A stretch of DNA of 64,000 nt from Calliopsis andreniformis (taxonomy: Eukaryota; Arthropoda; Insecta; Hymenoptera; Andrenidae). Location of the stretch: contig NW_027480422.1 in the NCBI RefSeq assembly GCF_051401765.1, forward strand, positions 14,526,001-14,590,000. The letters are read 5' to 3'. Both the position numbers and the translations under genes were made by a program. The notes beneath the pieces were generated by a model. It was not told where the DNA came from. It worked only from the letters and a program-made list of their open reading frames with translations, and ran no database searches. Each line of letters starts with the position of its first letter. Position 1 is the stretch's first letter. Positions 23,156 to 36,400 of the stretch are shown in pieces.

Positions 23156-23930
23156 GGAGTTAAGGCTAGGTTGCCCGGAATGTAGAAATGACCATAGCTT
23201 TCACACTGTTTGCAATCAATCATTTTATGCGATGGAAAGGCTGTTGTATTTATATTGTATTTTATGCTTCTGGAGTTGAGTTCTAAGGCCGCACCTATTC
23301 AATGTGATGGAGCAACGCCCAAGAGTGAAGCCTAGGTTGCCCGGAACGTAGAAATGACCAATACCTTCACACTGGTTGCAATTATTCCTTTTATACGATG
23401 GAAAAACTGTTGTATTTTTATTGTATTTTATGCTTTTGGCGTTGACTTCTTAGGCCCTAACTATTCGATCTGGTGGAGCAACGCCCTAGAGTGTAGCCTA
23501 CGTTGCCCGGAATGTAGAAATGACCATAACTTGCGCACTGTTTGCAATCATTCATCTTATACGATGGAAAAACTGTTCTATTTATTTTGTATTTTATGCT
23601 TCTGGCGCTGACTTCTAAGTCCCTAGCTATTCGATCTGGTGGAGCAACGCCCTATAGTGAGGCCTCGGTTGCCCGGAATGTAGAAGTGACCAGTACTCTC
23701 ACACTGGTTGCAGTTACTCCTGCTATACGTTGGAAAAACTTTTGCATTTTTATTTTATTTTATGCTTCTGGCGTTGACTTCTTAGGCCGTAGCTATTCGA
23801 TGTGGTGGGGCAACGCCCTAGAGTGAAGCCTAGGTTGCCCGGAACGCAGAAATGGCCATTACTTTCACACTGGTTGCAATTATTCCTGTTATACGATGGA
23901 AAAACTGTTGCATCTTTATTGTATTTTATG
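23156..23930 (+). repeat. Mixed monomers before the 15,092-bp-spaced duplication
   Basis: Just under 5 monomers. Bases 23,516-23,861 match the right edge of the window (63,655-64,000, offset 40,139), sharing TGCAATCATTC, CGGCCTATAGTGAGGCC-like variants (CCTATAGTGAGGCCTCGG) and TACGTTGGAAAAACTTTTGC. The last monomer (TGGGGCAACGCCC with GGAACGCAGAAATGGCC) also occurs at 35,080, 53,988 and 57,971 with TGGGGCGACGCCC. Confidence 0.8.
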
Positions 23931-26900
23931 CTTCGGGCGCTGACTTCTAAGGCACTAACGATTCGATCTGGTGGAGTACCGCCCTGTAGTGAAGCCTAGG
24001 TTGCCCGGAACGTAGAAATGACCTGTACTTTCACACTGGTTGCAGTTATTCCTGTTATACGATGGAAAAACTGTTGCGTTTTTATTGTATTTTATGCTTG
24101 TGTCGTTGAATTCTAAGTCCCTAACTATGCGATCTGGCGGAGAAACGCCCTACAGTTAAGCCTAGGTTGCCCGGAACGTAGAAATGACCTTTACATTCAC
24201 ACTGTCTGCAAATATACATTATATACGATAGAAAAACTGTTGTATCTATTTTGTATTTTATGCTTCTGGCGCTGACTTCTTAGGTCCTAGCTGTTGAATC
24301 TGGTGGAGCAACGCCCAGGCTTGAAGCCTAGGTTGCGCGGAACGTAGAAATGACCATAACTTTCACACTGGTTTCAATTATACGTTTTATGCAATGGAAA
24401 AACTGTTGTATTTATTTTGTTTTTGGTGCTTCTGTCGTTCATTTCTTAGGCCCTAACTATTGGATCTGGTGGACCAACGGCCTAGAGTGAACTCCAGGTT
24501 GCCCGGAACGTGGTAGTGACCATCACTTTCACATTTGTTGCAATTATTCCCGTTATACGATGGAAAAACTGTTGTACTTTTATTGTATTGTATGCGTCTG
24601 GAGTTGTTTTCTAAGGCCCCAACTATTCGACCTGGTAGAGCAACGCCCTAGAGTGAAGTCTAGCTTGCACGCAACGTAGAAATGCCCATTTCTTTCACAC
24701 TGGTTGTAATTATTCCTGTTATACGATGGAATAACTGCTCTATTTTTATTTTATTTTATGCTTCTGGCGTTGACTTCTAAGGCCCTAGCTATTCGATCTG
24801 TTGGAGCAACGCCCAAGTGTGAAACCTAGGTTGCGCGGAACGTAGAAACGTCCATTTCTTTCACACTGGTTGTAATTATTCCTGTTATACGATGGAATAA
24901 CTGCTCTATTTTTATTTTATTTTATGCTTCTGGCGTTGACTTCTAAGGCCCTAGCTATTCGATGTGGTGGAGCAACGCCCAAGAGTGAAACCTAGGTTGC
25001 GCGGAACGTAGAAACGTCCATTACTTTCACAGTGGTTGCAATTACTCCTTTTATACGATGGAAAAACTGTTGTATTTTTATTGTATTTTATGCTTCTGGC
25101 GTTGACTTCTAAGTCCCTAACTATTCGGTCTGGTGGAGCAACGCCCTAGAGCGAAACCTAGGTTGCCCGGAACGTAGAAATGACCTGTACTTTCACACTG
25201 ATTGCAATTATTCCTGTTATACGATGGAAAAACTGTTGAATTTTTATTGTACTTTATGTTTCTGGCGTTAAATTCTAAGTCCCTAGCTATACGATCTGGT
25301 GGAGCAACGACCTACAGTTAAGCCTAGGTTGCCCAGAACGTAGAAATGACACTAACTTTCATACTGGTTGCAAATATTCGCTTTATACGATGGAAAAGCT
25401 GTTGTATTTATACTGTACTTTATGCGTCTGGCGTTGACTTATAAGGCCCTAACTATTCGATGTGGTGGAGCAACGCCCTGGAGCAAAACCTAGGTTGCAC
25501 CTCACGTAGAAATGACCATAACTTTCACACTGGTTGCAATTATCCTTTTTATACGATGGAAAAGCTGTTGTATTTATATTGTATTTTGTGCTTCTGGCGT
25601 TGAATTCGTAGCACCTAACTATTCCATCTGGTGTGGCAACGCCATAGAGTGAAGCCTAGGTTGCCCGGAACGTAGAAATGACCATTACTTTCACAATGGT
25701 TGCAATTATTCTTTTTATATGATGAAAAAACTGTTGTATTTTAATTGTATTTTATGCGTCTGTAGTTGTTTTCTAAGGCCCTAACTATTCGACCCGGTGG
25801 AGCAACGCCCTAGAGTGAAGCCTAGGTTGCACGGAAAGTAGAACTGCCCATTACATTCACACTGGTTGTAATTATACCTGTTATACGATGGAATAACTGT
25901 CGGGTTTGTATTGTATTTTATGCTTCGGGCGTTGACTTCTAAGGCCCTAACTATTGGATCTGGTGGAGCAACGCCCTAGAGTGAAGCCTAGGTTGCCCGG
26001 AACGTAAACATGACCATATCTTTCACACTGTTTGCAATTATTCCTGTTATACGATGGAAAAACTATTGTATTTATATCGTATTTTATGCTTCTCGCGTTG
26101 ACTTCTATGGCCGTAGCCATTCGATGTGGTGGAGCAACGCCCTAGAGTGAAGTCTAGGTTGCCCGGAACATAGAAAAGACCATTACCTTCACACTGGTTG
26201 CAATTACTCCTGTTATGCGATGGAAAAAAACTGCTGCATCTTCATTGTATTTTATGCTTCGGGCGCTGACTTCTAAGGCCCTAGCTCTTCGATCTGGTGG
26301 AGCAATGCCTCAGAGTTAAGTCTAGGATGCCCGGAACATAGAAAAGAAAATTACCTTCACACTGGTTGCAATTATTCCTGTTATGCGATGGAAAAACTGT
26401 TGCATCTTTATTGTATTTTATGGTTCGGGCGCTGACTTATAAGAACCTAAATATTCGATCTGGTGGAGCAACGCCCTAGAGTGTGGCCGAGGTTGCCCGG
26501 AACGTAGAAATGACCATAACTTTCACACTCGTTGCAAATATACATTATGTACGACGGAAAAGCTTTGTATCTATATTGTATTTTATGCTTCTGGCGTTGA
26601 CTTCTTAGGCCCTAACTATTTGATCTGGTGGAGCACCGAACTGTAGTGAAGCCTAGGTTGTCCGATGCCTAGAAAAGACCATTACTTTCACACTGTTTGA
26701 AATTATTCATTTTATACGATGGAAAAACTGTTGTACTTTTATTGTATTTTATGCTTCTGGAGTTGACTTCTTAGGCCCTAACTATTCGATCTGGTGGAAC
26801 AAATCCGTAGAGTGAAGCCTAGGTTGCCCGGAACGTAGAGATGACAATAACTTTCACACTGTTTGCGATTATTCATTCTATACGATTGTAAAAATGTTGT

Positions 26901-27414
26901 ATTTTATACATCTGGCGTTGAATTCTAAGATCCTAGCTATTCGACCTGGTGGAGCAACGCCCTAGAGTGAAGCCTAGGTACCCGGAACGTAGAAATGACC
27001 AGTACTTTCACACTGGTTGCAGTTATTCCTGTTATACAATGGAAAAACTGTTGCTTTTTTATTGTATTTTATGCTTCTGGCGTTGTATTCAAAGTCCCTA
27101 ACTATTCGATCTGATGGAGCAACGCCCTGGAGTTAAGCCAAGGTTGCCCGGAACGTAGAAATGACCATAACTTTCACACTGGTTGCAATTATTCGTTCTA
27201 TCCAATGGAAAAACTGTTCTATTAATTTTGTATTTTATGCTTCGGGCGTTGACTTCTAAGGCCCTAACTATTTGATCTGGTGGAGCAACGCCCTAGAGTG
27301 AAGCCTAGGTTGCCCGGAACGTAGAAATGACCATTACCTTCACACTGTTTGCGATTATTCATTTTATACGATGGTAAAACTGTTGTATTTATTTTGTATT
27401 TTATGCTTCTGGCA
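23931..27414 (+). repeat. 3.5-kb segment, copy 1 (pairs with 39,023-42,506)
   Basis: Matches 39,023-42,506 with a constant offset of 15,092 bp (91 monomers less 14). Markers in order: CTTCGGGCGCTGACTTCTAAGGC; GAGTGAACTCCAGG; GTATGCGTCTGG; two TATTTTTATTTTATTT monomers; GCGTTAAATTC; GTGTGGCAACGCCATAG; GTCGGGTTTGTATTG; GGAAAAAAACTGCTGC (2 extra A, about 26,222); ATAGAAAAGAAAATTACC; the 2-bp and 11-bp deletions. Only scattered substitutions separate the copies. The match stops in the monomer at about 27,415, exactly where the 18,908-bp duplication begins. Confidence 0.9.
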
Positions 27415-27415
27415 T

Positions 27416-30400
27416 TGACTTCTTAGGCCCTAACTATTCGATCAGCTGGAGTAACGCCCTAGGGCGAAGCCTAGGTTGCCCGGAACGTAGAAATGACCAT
27501 AACTTTCATACGGGTTGCAATTATTCGTTTTATACGATGGAAAAACTGTTGTATTAATTTTGTGTTTGGTGCTTCAGGCGTTGACTTCTTAGGCCCTAAC
27601 TATTCGCCCTGGTGGAACAACGCCCTAGGGTGAAGCCTAGGTTGCCCGGAACGTAGAAATGACCATTACCTTCACACTGCTTGCGATTATCGATTTTATA
27701 CGATGGTAAAACTGCTGTACATATATCGTATTTTATGTTTCTGGCGTTGACTTCTTAGTCCCTAACTATTCGATCAGGTGGATCACCGCCCTGTAGTGAA
27801 GCCTAGGTTGCCCGGAACGTAGAAGTGACCATTACTTCCACACTGTTTGCAATTATTCATATTATACAGTGGAAAAACTGTTGTATTTATATTGTATTTT
27901 ATGCTTCTGGCATTGACTTCTAAGGCCCTAACTATTCGATGTGGTTGAGCAACGCCCTACAGTGAAGCCTAGATTGCCCGGAACGTAGAAATGACCATTA
28001 CCTTCACACTGTTTGCGATTATTCATTTTATACGATGGTAAAACTGTTGTATTTATTTTGTATTTTATGGTTCTGGCATTGACTTCTAAGGTCCTAGCTA
28101 TTCCATCTGGTGGAGCAACGCCCTAGAGTGGAGCCTAGGTCGCCCGAAACGTGGAAATGACCATTACTTTCACTCTGGTTGCAATTATTCCAGCTGTACG
28201 ATGGACAAACTGTTGGATTTTGATTGTACTTTATGCTTCAGGCGTTGACTTCTTAGGCCCTAACTATTCGCTCTGGTGGAACAACGCCCTAGGGTGAAGT
28301 CTGGGTTGCCCGGAACGTAGAAATGACCATTACCTTCACACTGTATGCGATTATTGATTTTATACGATGGTAAAACTGTTGTACATATATCGTATTTTAT
28401 GCTTCTGGCGTTGACTTCTTAGGCCCTAACTATTCGATCAACTGGAGTAACGCCCTAGGGTGAAGCCTAGGTTGCCCGGAACGTAGAAATGACCATATCT
28501 TTCAGACTGGTTGCAATTATTCCTGTTATACGATGGGAAAACTGTTGTACTTATGTTGTATTTTATGCTTCTGGCGCCGAATTCTAAGTCCCTAACTATT
28601 GGATCTGGTGGAGCAACGCCCTAGAGTGAAGCCTAGGTTGCCCGGAACGTAGAAATGACCGTTACTTTCACACTGTTTGCAAATGTACATTATATACGAT
28701 GGAAAAGCTGTTGTATTTATATTGTCTTTTATGTTTCTGGCGTTGACTTCTTAGGCCCTAACTATTCGATCAGGTGGAGCAACGCCCTAGGGTGAAGCCT
28801 AGGTTGCCCGGAACGTAGAAATGACCATAACTTTCATACTGGTTGCAATTATTCGTTTTATACGATGGAAAAACTGTTGTATTAATTTTTTATTTGGTGC
28901 TTCTGGCGTTGACTTCTTAGGCCCTAACTATTCGATGTGGTTGAGCAACGCCCTAGAGTGAAGCCTAGATTGCCCGGAACGTTGAAATGACCATAACTTT
29001 CATACAGGTAGCAATTATTCGTTTTATAGGATGGAAAAACTGTTGTATTTATATTGTATTTTATGCTTCAGCGTTCACTTCCTAGGCCCTAACTATTCGC
29101 TCTGGTGGAACTACGCCCTAGGGTGATGCCTAGGTTGCCCGGATCGTAGAAATGACCATTACTTGCACACTGGTTGCAATTATTCGTTTCATACGATGGA
29201 AAAACTGTTGTATTTATTTTGTATTTGGTGCTTCTGGCGTTGACTTCGTAGGCCCTAACTGTTAGATGTGGAGGACCACAGCCCTAGAGTGAAGCCTAGG
29301 TTGCCCGGAACGTAGAAATGACCATATCTTTCAGACTGGTTGCAATTATTCCTGTTATACGATGAAAAAAATGTTGTATTTTTATTGTATTTAATGCTTC
29401 AGGCGTTGACTTCTAAGGCCCTAACTATTCGATGTGGTGGAGCAACGCCCTTGAGCGAAGCCTAGGTTGCACGGAACGTAAAAATGACCTGCACTTTCAC
29501 ACTGGTTGTAATTATTCCTGTTATACGATGGAAAAGCTGTTGTACTTATGTTGTATTTTATGCTTCTGGCGTCGAATTCTAAGTCCCTAACTATTCGATC
29601 TGGTGGAGCAACGCCCTAGAGTGAAGCCTAGGTTGCCCGGAACGTAGAAATGAGCGTTACTTTCACACTGTTTGCAAATGTACATTATATACGATGGAAA
29701 AGCTGTTGTATTTATATTGTATTTTATGCTTCTGTCGCTGACTTCTTAGGCCCTAACTATTTGATCTGGTGGAGCTCCGCCCTGTAGTGAAGCCTAGGTT
29801 GCCCGGAGCGCAGAAATGACCATAACTTTCACACTGGCTTCAATTATTCGTTTTATACAATGGAAAAACTGTTCTATTCATTTTGTATTTTATGCTTCGG
29901 GCGTTGACTTCTATGGCCCTAACTATTCGATCTGGTGGAGCAACGCCCTAGAGTGAAGCCTAGGTTGCCCGGAACGTAGAAATGACGATTACCTTCACAC
30001 TGTTTGCGATTATTCATTTTATACGATGGTAAAACTGTTGTATTTATTTTGTATTTTATGTTTCTGGCGTTGACTTCTTAGGCCGTAACTATTCGATCAG
30101 GTGGAGCAACGCCCTAGGGTGAAGCCTAGGTTGCCCGGAACGTAGAAATGACCATAACTTTCATACTGGTAGCAATTATTCGTTCTATAGTATGGAAAAA
30201 CTGTTGTATTTATTTTGTATTTTATGCTTCAGCGTTCACTTCCTAGGCCCTAACTATTCGCTCTGGTGGAACAACGCCCTAGGGTGATGCCTAGGTTGCC
30301 CGGATCGTAGAAATGACCATTACTTGCACACTGGTTGCAATTATTCGTTTTATACGATGGACAAAATGTTGTATTTATATTGTATTTTATGCTTCAGGCG

Positions 30401-33400
30401 TTGACTTCTTAGGCCCTAACTATTCGATGTGGTTGAGCAACGACCTAGAGTGAAGCCTAGGTTGCCCGGAACGTAGAAATGACCATAACTTTCATACTGG
30501 TTGCAATTATTCGTTTTATACGATGGAAAAACTGTTGTATTTATATTGTATTTTATGCTTCAGGCGTTGACTTCTTAGGCCCTAACTATTCGCTCTGGTG
30601 GAACAACGCCCTAGGGTGAAGCCTAGGTTGCCCGGAACGTAGAAATTACCATTACCTTCACACTGCTTGCGATTATTCATTTTATACGATGGTAAAACTG
30701 TTGTACATATATCGTATTTTATGTTTCTGGCGTTGACTTCTTAGGCCCTAACGACTCGATCAGGTGGAGCACCGCCCTGTAGTGAAGTCTAGGTTGCCCG
30801 GAACGTAGAAGTGACCAATACTTCCACACTGTTTGCTGTTATTCATATTATACAGTGGAAAAACTGTTGTATTTATATTGTATTTTATGCTTCTGGCATT
30901 GACTTCTAAGGCCCTAACTATTCGATGTGGTTGAGCAACGCCCTAGAGTGAAGCCTAGATTGCCCGGAACGTAGAAGTGACCATTACCTTCACACTGTTT
31001 GCGATTATTCATTTTATACGATGGTAAAACTGTTGTATTTATTTGATATTTTATGCTTCTGGCATTGACTTCTAAGGCCCTAGCTATTCCATCTGGTGGA
31101 GCAACGCCCTAGGGTGAAGCCTAGGTTGCCCGGAACGTAGAAATGACCATTACCTTCACACTGTTTGCGATTATTGATTTTATACGATGGTAAAACTGTT
31201 GTACATATATCGTATTTTATGCTTCTGGCGTTGACTTCTTAGGCCCTAACTATTCGATCAGCTGGAGTAACGCCCTAGGGCGAAGCCTAGGTTGCCCGGA
31301 ACGTAGAAATGACCATAACTTTCATACGGGTTGCAATTATTCGTTTTATACGATGGAAAAACTGTTGTATTAATTTTGTGTTTGGTGCTTCAGGCGTTGA
31401 CTTCTTAGGCCCTAACTATTCGCCCTGGTGGAACAACGCCCTAGGGTGAAGCCTAGGTTGCCCGGAACGTATAAATGACCATTACGTTCACACTGTTTGC
31501 GATTATTCATTTTATACTATGGTAAAACTGTTGTACATATATCGTATTTTATGTTTCTGGCGTTGACTTCTTACGCACTAACTATTCGATCAGGTGGAGC
31601 AACGCCCTAGGGTGAAGCCTAGGTTGCCCGGAACGTAGAAATGACCGTAACTTTCATACTGGTTGCAATTATTCGTTTTATACGATGGAAAAACTGTTGT
31701 ATTAATTTTGTATTTGGTGCTTCTGGCGTTGACTTCTTAGGCCCTAACTATTCGATCCGGTGGAGCAACGCCCTAGAGCGAAGCCTAGGTTGCCCGGAAT
31801 GTAGAAATGACCATCACTTTCACACTGGTTGCAATTATTCTTGTTATACGATGGAGAAACTGTTGTATTTATTTTGTATTTTATGCTTCTGGCGTTGACT
31901 TCTTAGGCCCTAACTATTCGATCAGGTGGAGCAACGCCCTTGAGCGAAGCCTAGGTTGCACGGAACGTAAAAATGACCTGTACTTTCACACTGGTTGTAA
32001 TTATTCCTGTTATACGATGGAAAAACTGTTGTACTTATGTTGTATCTAATGCTTCTGGCGTCGAATTCTAAGTCCCTAACTATTCGATCTGGTGGAGCAA
32101 CGCCCTAGAGTGAAGCCTAGGTTGCCCGGAACGTAGAAATGACCGGTACTTTCACACTGTTTGCAAATGTACATTATATACGATGGAAAACCTGTTGTAT
32201 TTATATTGTATTTGATGCTTCTGGCGTTGACTTCTTAGGCACTAACTATTTGATCTGGTGGAGCACCGCCGTGTAGTGAAGCCTAGGTTGCCCGGAACGT
32301 AGAAATGACAATTACTTCCACACTGTTTGCAATTATTCATATTATACAGTGGAAAAACTGTTGTATTTATATTGTATTTTATGCTTCTGGCATTGACTTC
32401 TAAGGCCCTAACTATTCGATGTGGTTGAGCAATGCCCTAGAGTGAAGCCTAGATTGCCCGGAACGTAGAAATGACCAGAACTTTCATACTGGTTGCAATT
32501 ATTCGTTTTATACGATGGAGAAACTGTTGTGTTTATTTTGTATTTGGTGCTTCTGGCGTTGACTTCTTAGGCCCTAACTGTTGGATGTGGTGGACCAAAG
32601 CCCTAGAGTGAAGCCTAGGTTGCCCGGAACGTAGAAATGACCGTTACTTTTACACTGTTTGCAAATGTACATTATATACCATGGAAAAGCTGTTGTATTT
32701 ATATTGTATTTTATGCTTCTGGCGTTGACTTCTTAGGACCTAACTATTTGATCCGGTGGAGCACCGCCCTGTAGTGAAGCCTAGGTTGCCCGGAACGTGG
32801 AAATGACCATAACTTTCACAGTGGTTTCAATTATTCGTTTTATACAATGGAAAAACCGTTCTATTTATTTTGTATTTTATGCTTCGGGCGTTGACTTTTA
32901 TGGCCCTAACTATTCGATCTGATGGAGCAACGCCCTAGAGTGAAGCCTAGGTTGCCCGGAACGTAGAAATGACCATTACCTTCACACTGTTTGCGATTAT
33001 TCATTTTATACGATGGCAAAACTGTTGTATTTATTTTGTATTTTATGCTTCTGGCATTGACTTCTAAGGCCCTAGCTATTCCATCTGGTGGAGCAACGCC
33101 CTAGAGTGGAGCCTAGGTCGCCCGAAACGTGGAAATGACCATTACTTTCACTCTGGTTGCAATTATTCCAGCTGTACGATGGACAAACTGTTGGATTTTG
33201 ATTGTACTTTATGCTTCAGGCGTTGACTTCTTAGGCCCTAACTATTCGCTCTGGTGGAACAACGCCCTAGGGTGAAGCCTAGGTTGCCCAGAACGTAGAA
33301 ATGACCGTAACCTTCATACTGGTAGCTATTATTCGTTTTATACGATGGAAAAACTGTTGTATTAATTTTGTATTTGGTGCTTCTGGCGTTAACTTCTTAG

Positions 33401-36400
33401 GCACTAACTATTCGATCCGGTGGAGCAACGGCCTAGAGCGAAGCCTAGATTGCCCGGAATGTAGAAATGACCATAGCTTTCACACTGGTTGCAATTATTC
33501 CTGTTATACATGTGAAAAACTGTTGTATTTATATTGTGTTTTATGCTTGTGGCGTTGACTTCTTAGGCCCTAACTATTCGATATGGTTGAGCAACGCCCT
33601 AGAGTGAAGCCTAGGTTGCCCGGAACGTAGAAATGGCCATAGCTTTCACACAGGTTGCAATTATTCCTGTTATACAAGTGAAAAACTGTTGTCTTCATAT
33701 TGTATTTTATGCTTCTGGCGTTGGCTTCTTAGGCCCTAACTATTCGATCTGGTGGAGCAACGCCCTAGAGTGTAGCCTAGGTTGCCCGGAACGTAGAAAT
33801 GACCATAACTTTCATACTGGTTGCAATTATTCGTTTTATACTATGGAAAAACTGTTGTATTTATTTTGTATTTGGTGCTTCTGGCGTTGACTTCTTAGGC
33901 CCTAACTGTTAGATGTGGAGGTCCAACGCCCTAGAGTGAAGCCTAGGTTGCCCGGAACGTAGAAATGACCATACCTTTCAGACTGGCTGCAATTATTCCT
34001 GTTATACGATGAAAAAAATGTTGTACTTTTATTGTATTTTATGCTTCAGGCGTTGACTTCTAAGGCCCTAACTATTCGATGTGGTGGCGCAACGCCCTTG
34101 AGCGAAGCCTAGGTTGCCGGGAACGTAAAAATGACCTGTACTTTCACACTGGTTGCAGTTATTCCTGTTATACGATGGAAAAACTGTTGTACATATATCG
34201 CATTTTATGCTTCTGGCGTTGACTTCTTAGGCCCTAACTATTCGATCAGGTGGATCAACGCCCTAGGGTGAAGCCTAGGTTGCGCGGAACGTAAAAATGA
34301 CCTGTACTTTCACACTGGTTGCAATTATTCCTGTTATACGATGGAAAAACTGTTGTATTTATATTGTATTTTATGCTTCTGGCATTGACTTCTAAGGCCC
34401 TAGCTATTCGATATGGTTGAGCAACGCCCTAGAGTGAAGCCTAGATTGCCCAGAACGTAGAAATGACCATAGCTTTCATACTGGTTGCAATTATTCGTTT
34501 TAAACGATGGGAAAACTGTTGTATTTATATTGCATTTTATGCTTCTGGCATTGACTTCTAAGGCCCTAACTATTCGATGTGGGGAAGCAACGTCCTAGAG
34601 AGAAGCCTAGGTTGCCCGGAACGTAGAAATGGCCATAGCTTTCACACTGGTTGCAATTATTCGTTTTATACGATGTAAAAACTGTAGTATTAATTTTGTA
34701 TTTGGTGCTTCTGGCGTTGACTTCTTAGACCCTAACTATTCGATCCGGTGAAGCAACGCCCTAGAGTCACGCCTAGGTTGCCCGGAATGTAGAAATGACC
34801 ATCACTTTCACACTGGTTGCAATTATTCTTGTTATACAATGGAAAAACTGATGTATTTATTTTGTATTTTATGCTTCTGGCATTGACTTCTAAGGCCCTA
34901 GCTATTCCATCTGGTGGAGCAACGCCCTAGAGTGGAGCCTAGCTCGCCCGAAACGTAGAAATGACCATTACTTTCACTCTGGTTGCAATTATTCCAGCTA
35001 TACGATGGACAAACTGTTGGATTTTGATTGTACTTTATACTTCTGGCGTTGACTTCTAAGGCCGTATCTATTCGATCTGGTGGGGCGACGCCCTAGAGTG
35101 AAGCCTAGGTTGCCCGGAACGCAGAAATGGCCATTACTTTCACACTGGTTGCAATTATTCCTGTTATACGATGGAAAAACTGTTGCATCTTTATTGTATT
35201 TTATGCTCCGGGCGCTGACTTCTAAGGCACTAACGATTCGATCTGGTGGAGCACCGCCCTGTAGTGAAGCCTAGGTTGCCCGGAACGTAGAAATGACCTG
35301 TACTTTCACACTGGTTGCAGTTATTCCTGTTATACGATGGAAAAACTGTTGCATTTTTATTGTATTTTATGCTTGTGTCGTTGAATTCTAAGTCCCTAAC
35401 TATGCGATCTGGTGGAGAAACGCCCTACAGTTAAGCCTAGGTTGCCCGGAACGTAGAAATGACCTTTACATTCACACTGTCTGCAAATATACATTATATA
35501 CGATAGAAAAACTGTTGTATCTATTTTGTATTTTATGCTTCTGGCGCTGACTTCTTAGGTCCTAGCTGTTGAATCTGGTGGAGCAACGCCCAGGCGTGAA
35601 GCCTAGGTTGCGCGGAACGTAGAAATGACCATAACTTTCACACTGGTTTCAATTATACGTTTTATGCAATGGAAAAACTGTTGTATTTATTTTGTATTTG
35701 GTGCTTCTGTCGTTGATTTCTTAGGCCCTAACTATTCGATCCGGTGGAGCAACGGCCTAGAGCGAAGCCTAGGTTGCCCGGAATGTAGAAATGACCATCA
35801 CTTTCACACTGGTTGCAATTATTCTTGTTATACGATGGAGAAACTGTTGTATTTATTTTGTATTTTATGCCTCTGGCGTTGACTTCTTAGGCCCAAACTA
35901 TTCGATCAGGTGGAGCAACGCCCTAGGGTGAAGCCTAGGTTGCCCGGAACGTAGAAATGACCATAACTTTCATACTGGTTGCAATTATTCGTTTTATACG
36001 ATGGAAAAACTGTTGTATTTATTTTGCATTTGGTGCTTCTGGCGTTGACTTCTTAGGCCCTAACTGTTAGATGTGGAGGACCAACGCCCTAGAGTAAAGC
36101 CTAGGTTGCTCGGAACGTAGAAATGACCATATCTTTCAGACTGGTTGCAATTATTCCTGTTATACGATGAAAAAAATGTTGTATTTTTATTGTATTTTAT
36201 GCTTCAGCGTTCACTTCCTAGGCCCTAACTATTCGCTCTGGTGGAACAACGCCCTAGGGTGATGCCTAGGGTGCCCGGGTCGTAGAAATGACCATTACTT
36301 GCACACTGGTTGCAATTATTCGTTTCATACGATGGAAAAACTGTTGTATTTATTTTGTATTTGGTGCTTCTGGCGTCGACTTCTAAGGCCCTAACTATTC

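Noticed and set aside
35080..35274. A 64-codon ORF (MGRRPRVKPRLPG...) present with an identical sequence at 53,988 and 57,971
   Set aside because: The identity comes from recent segmental duplication (offsets 18,908 and 3,983), not from protein constraint. The DNA is plain satellite in a third reading frame.
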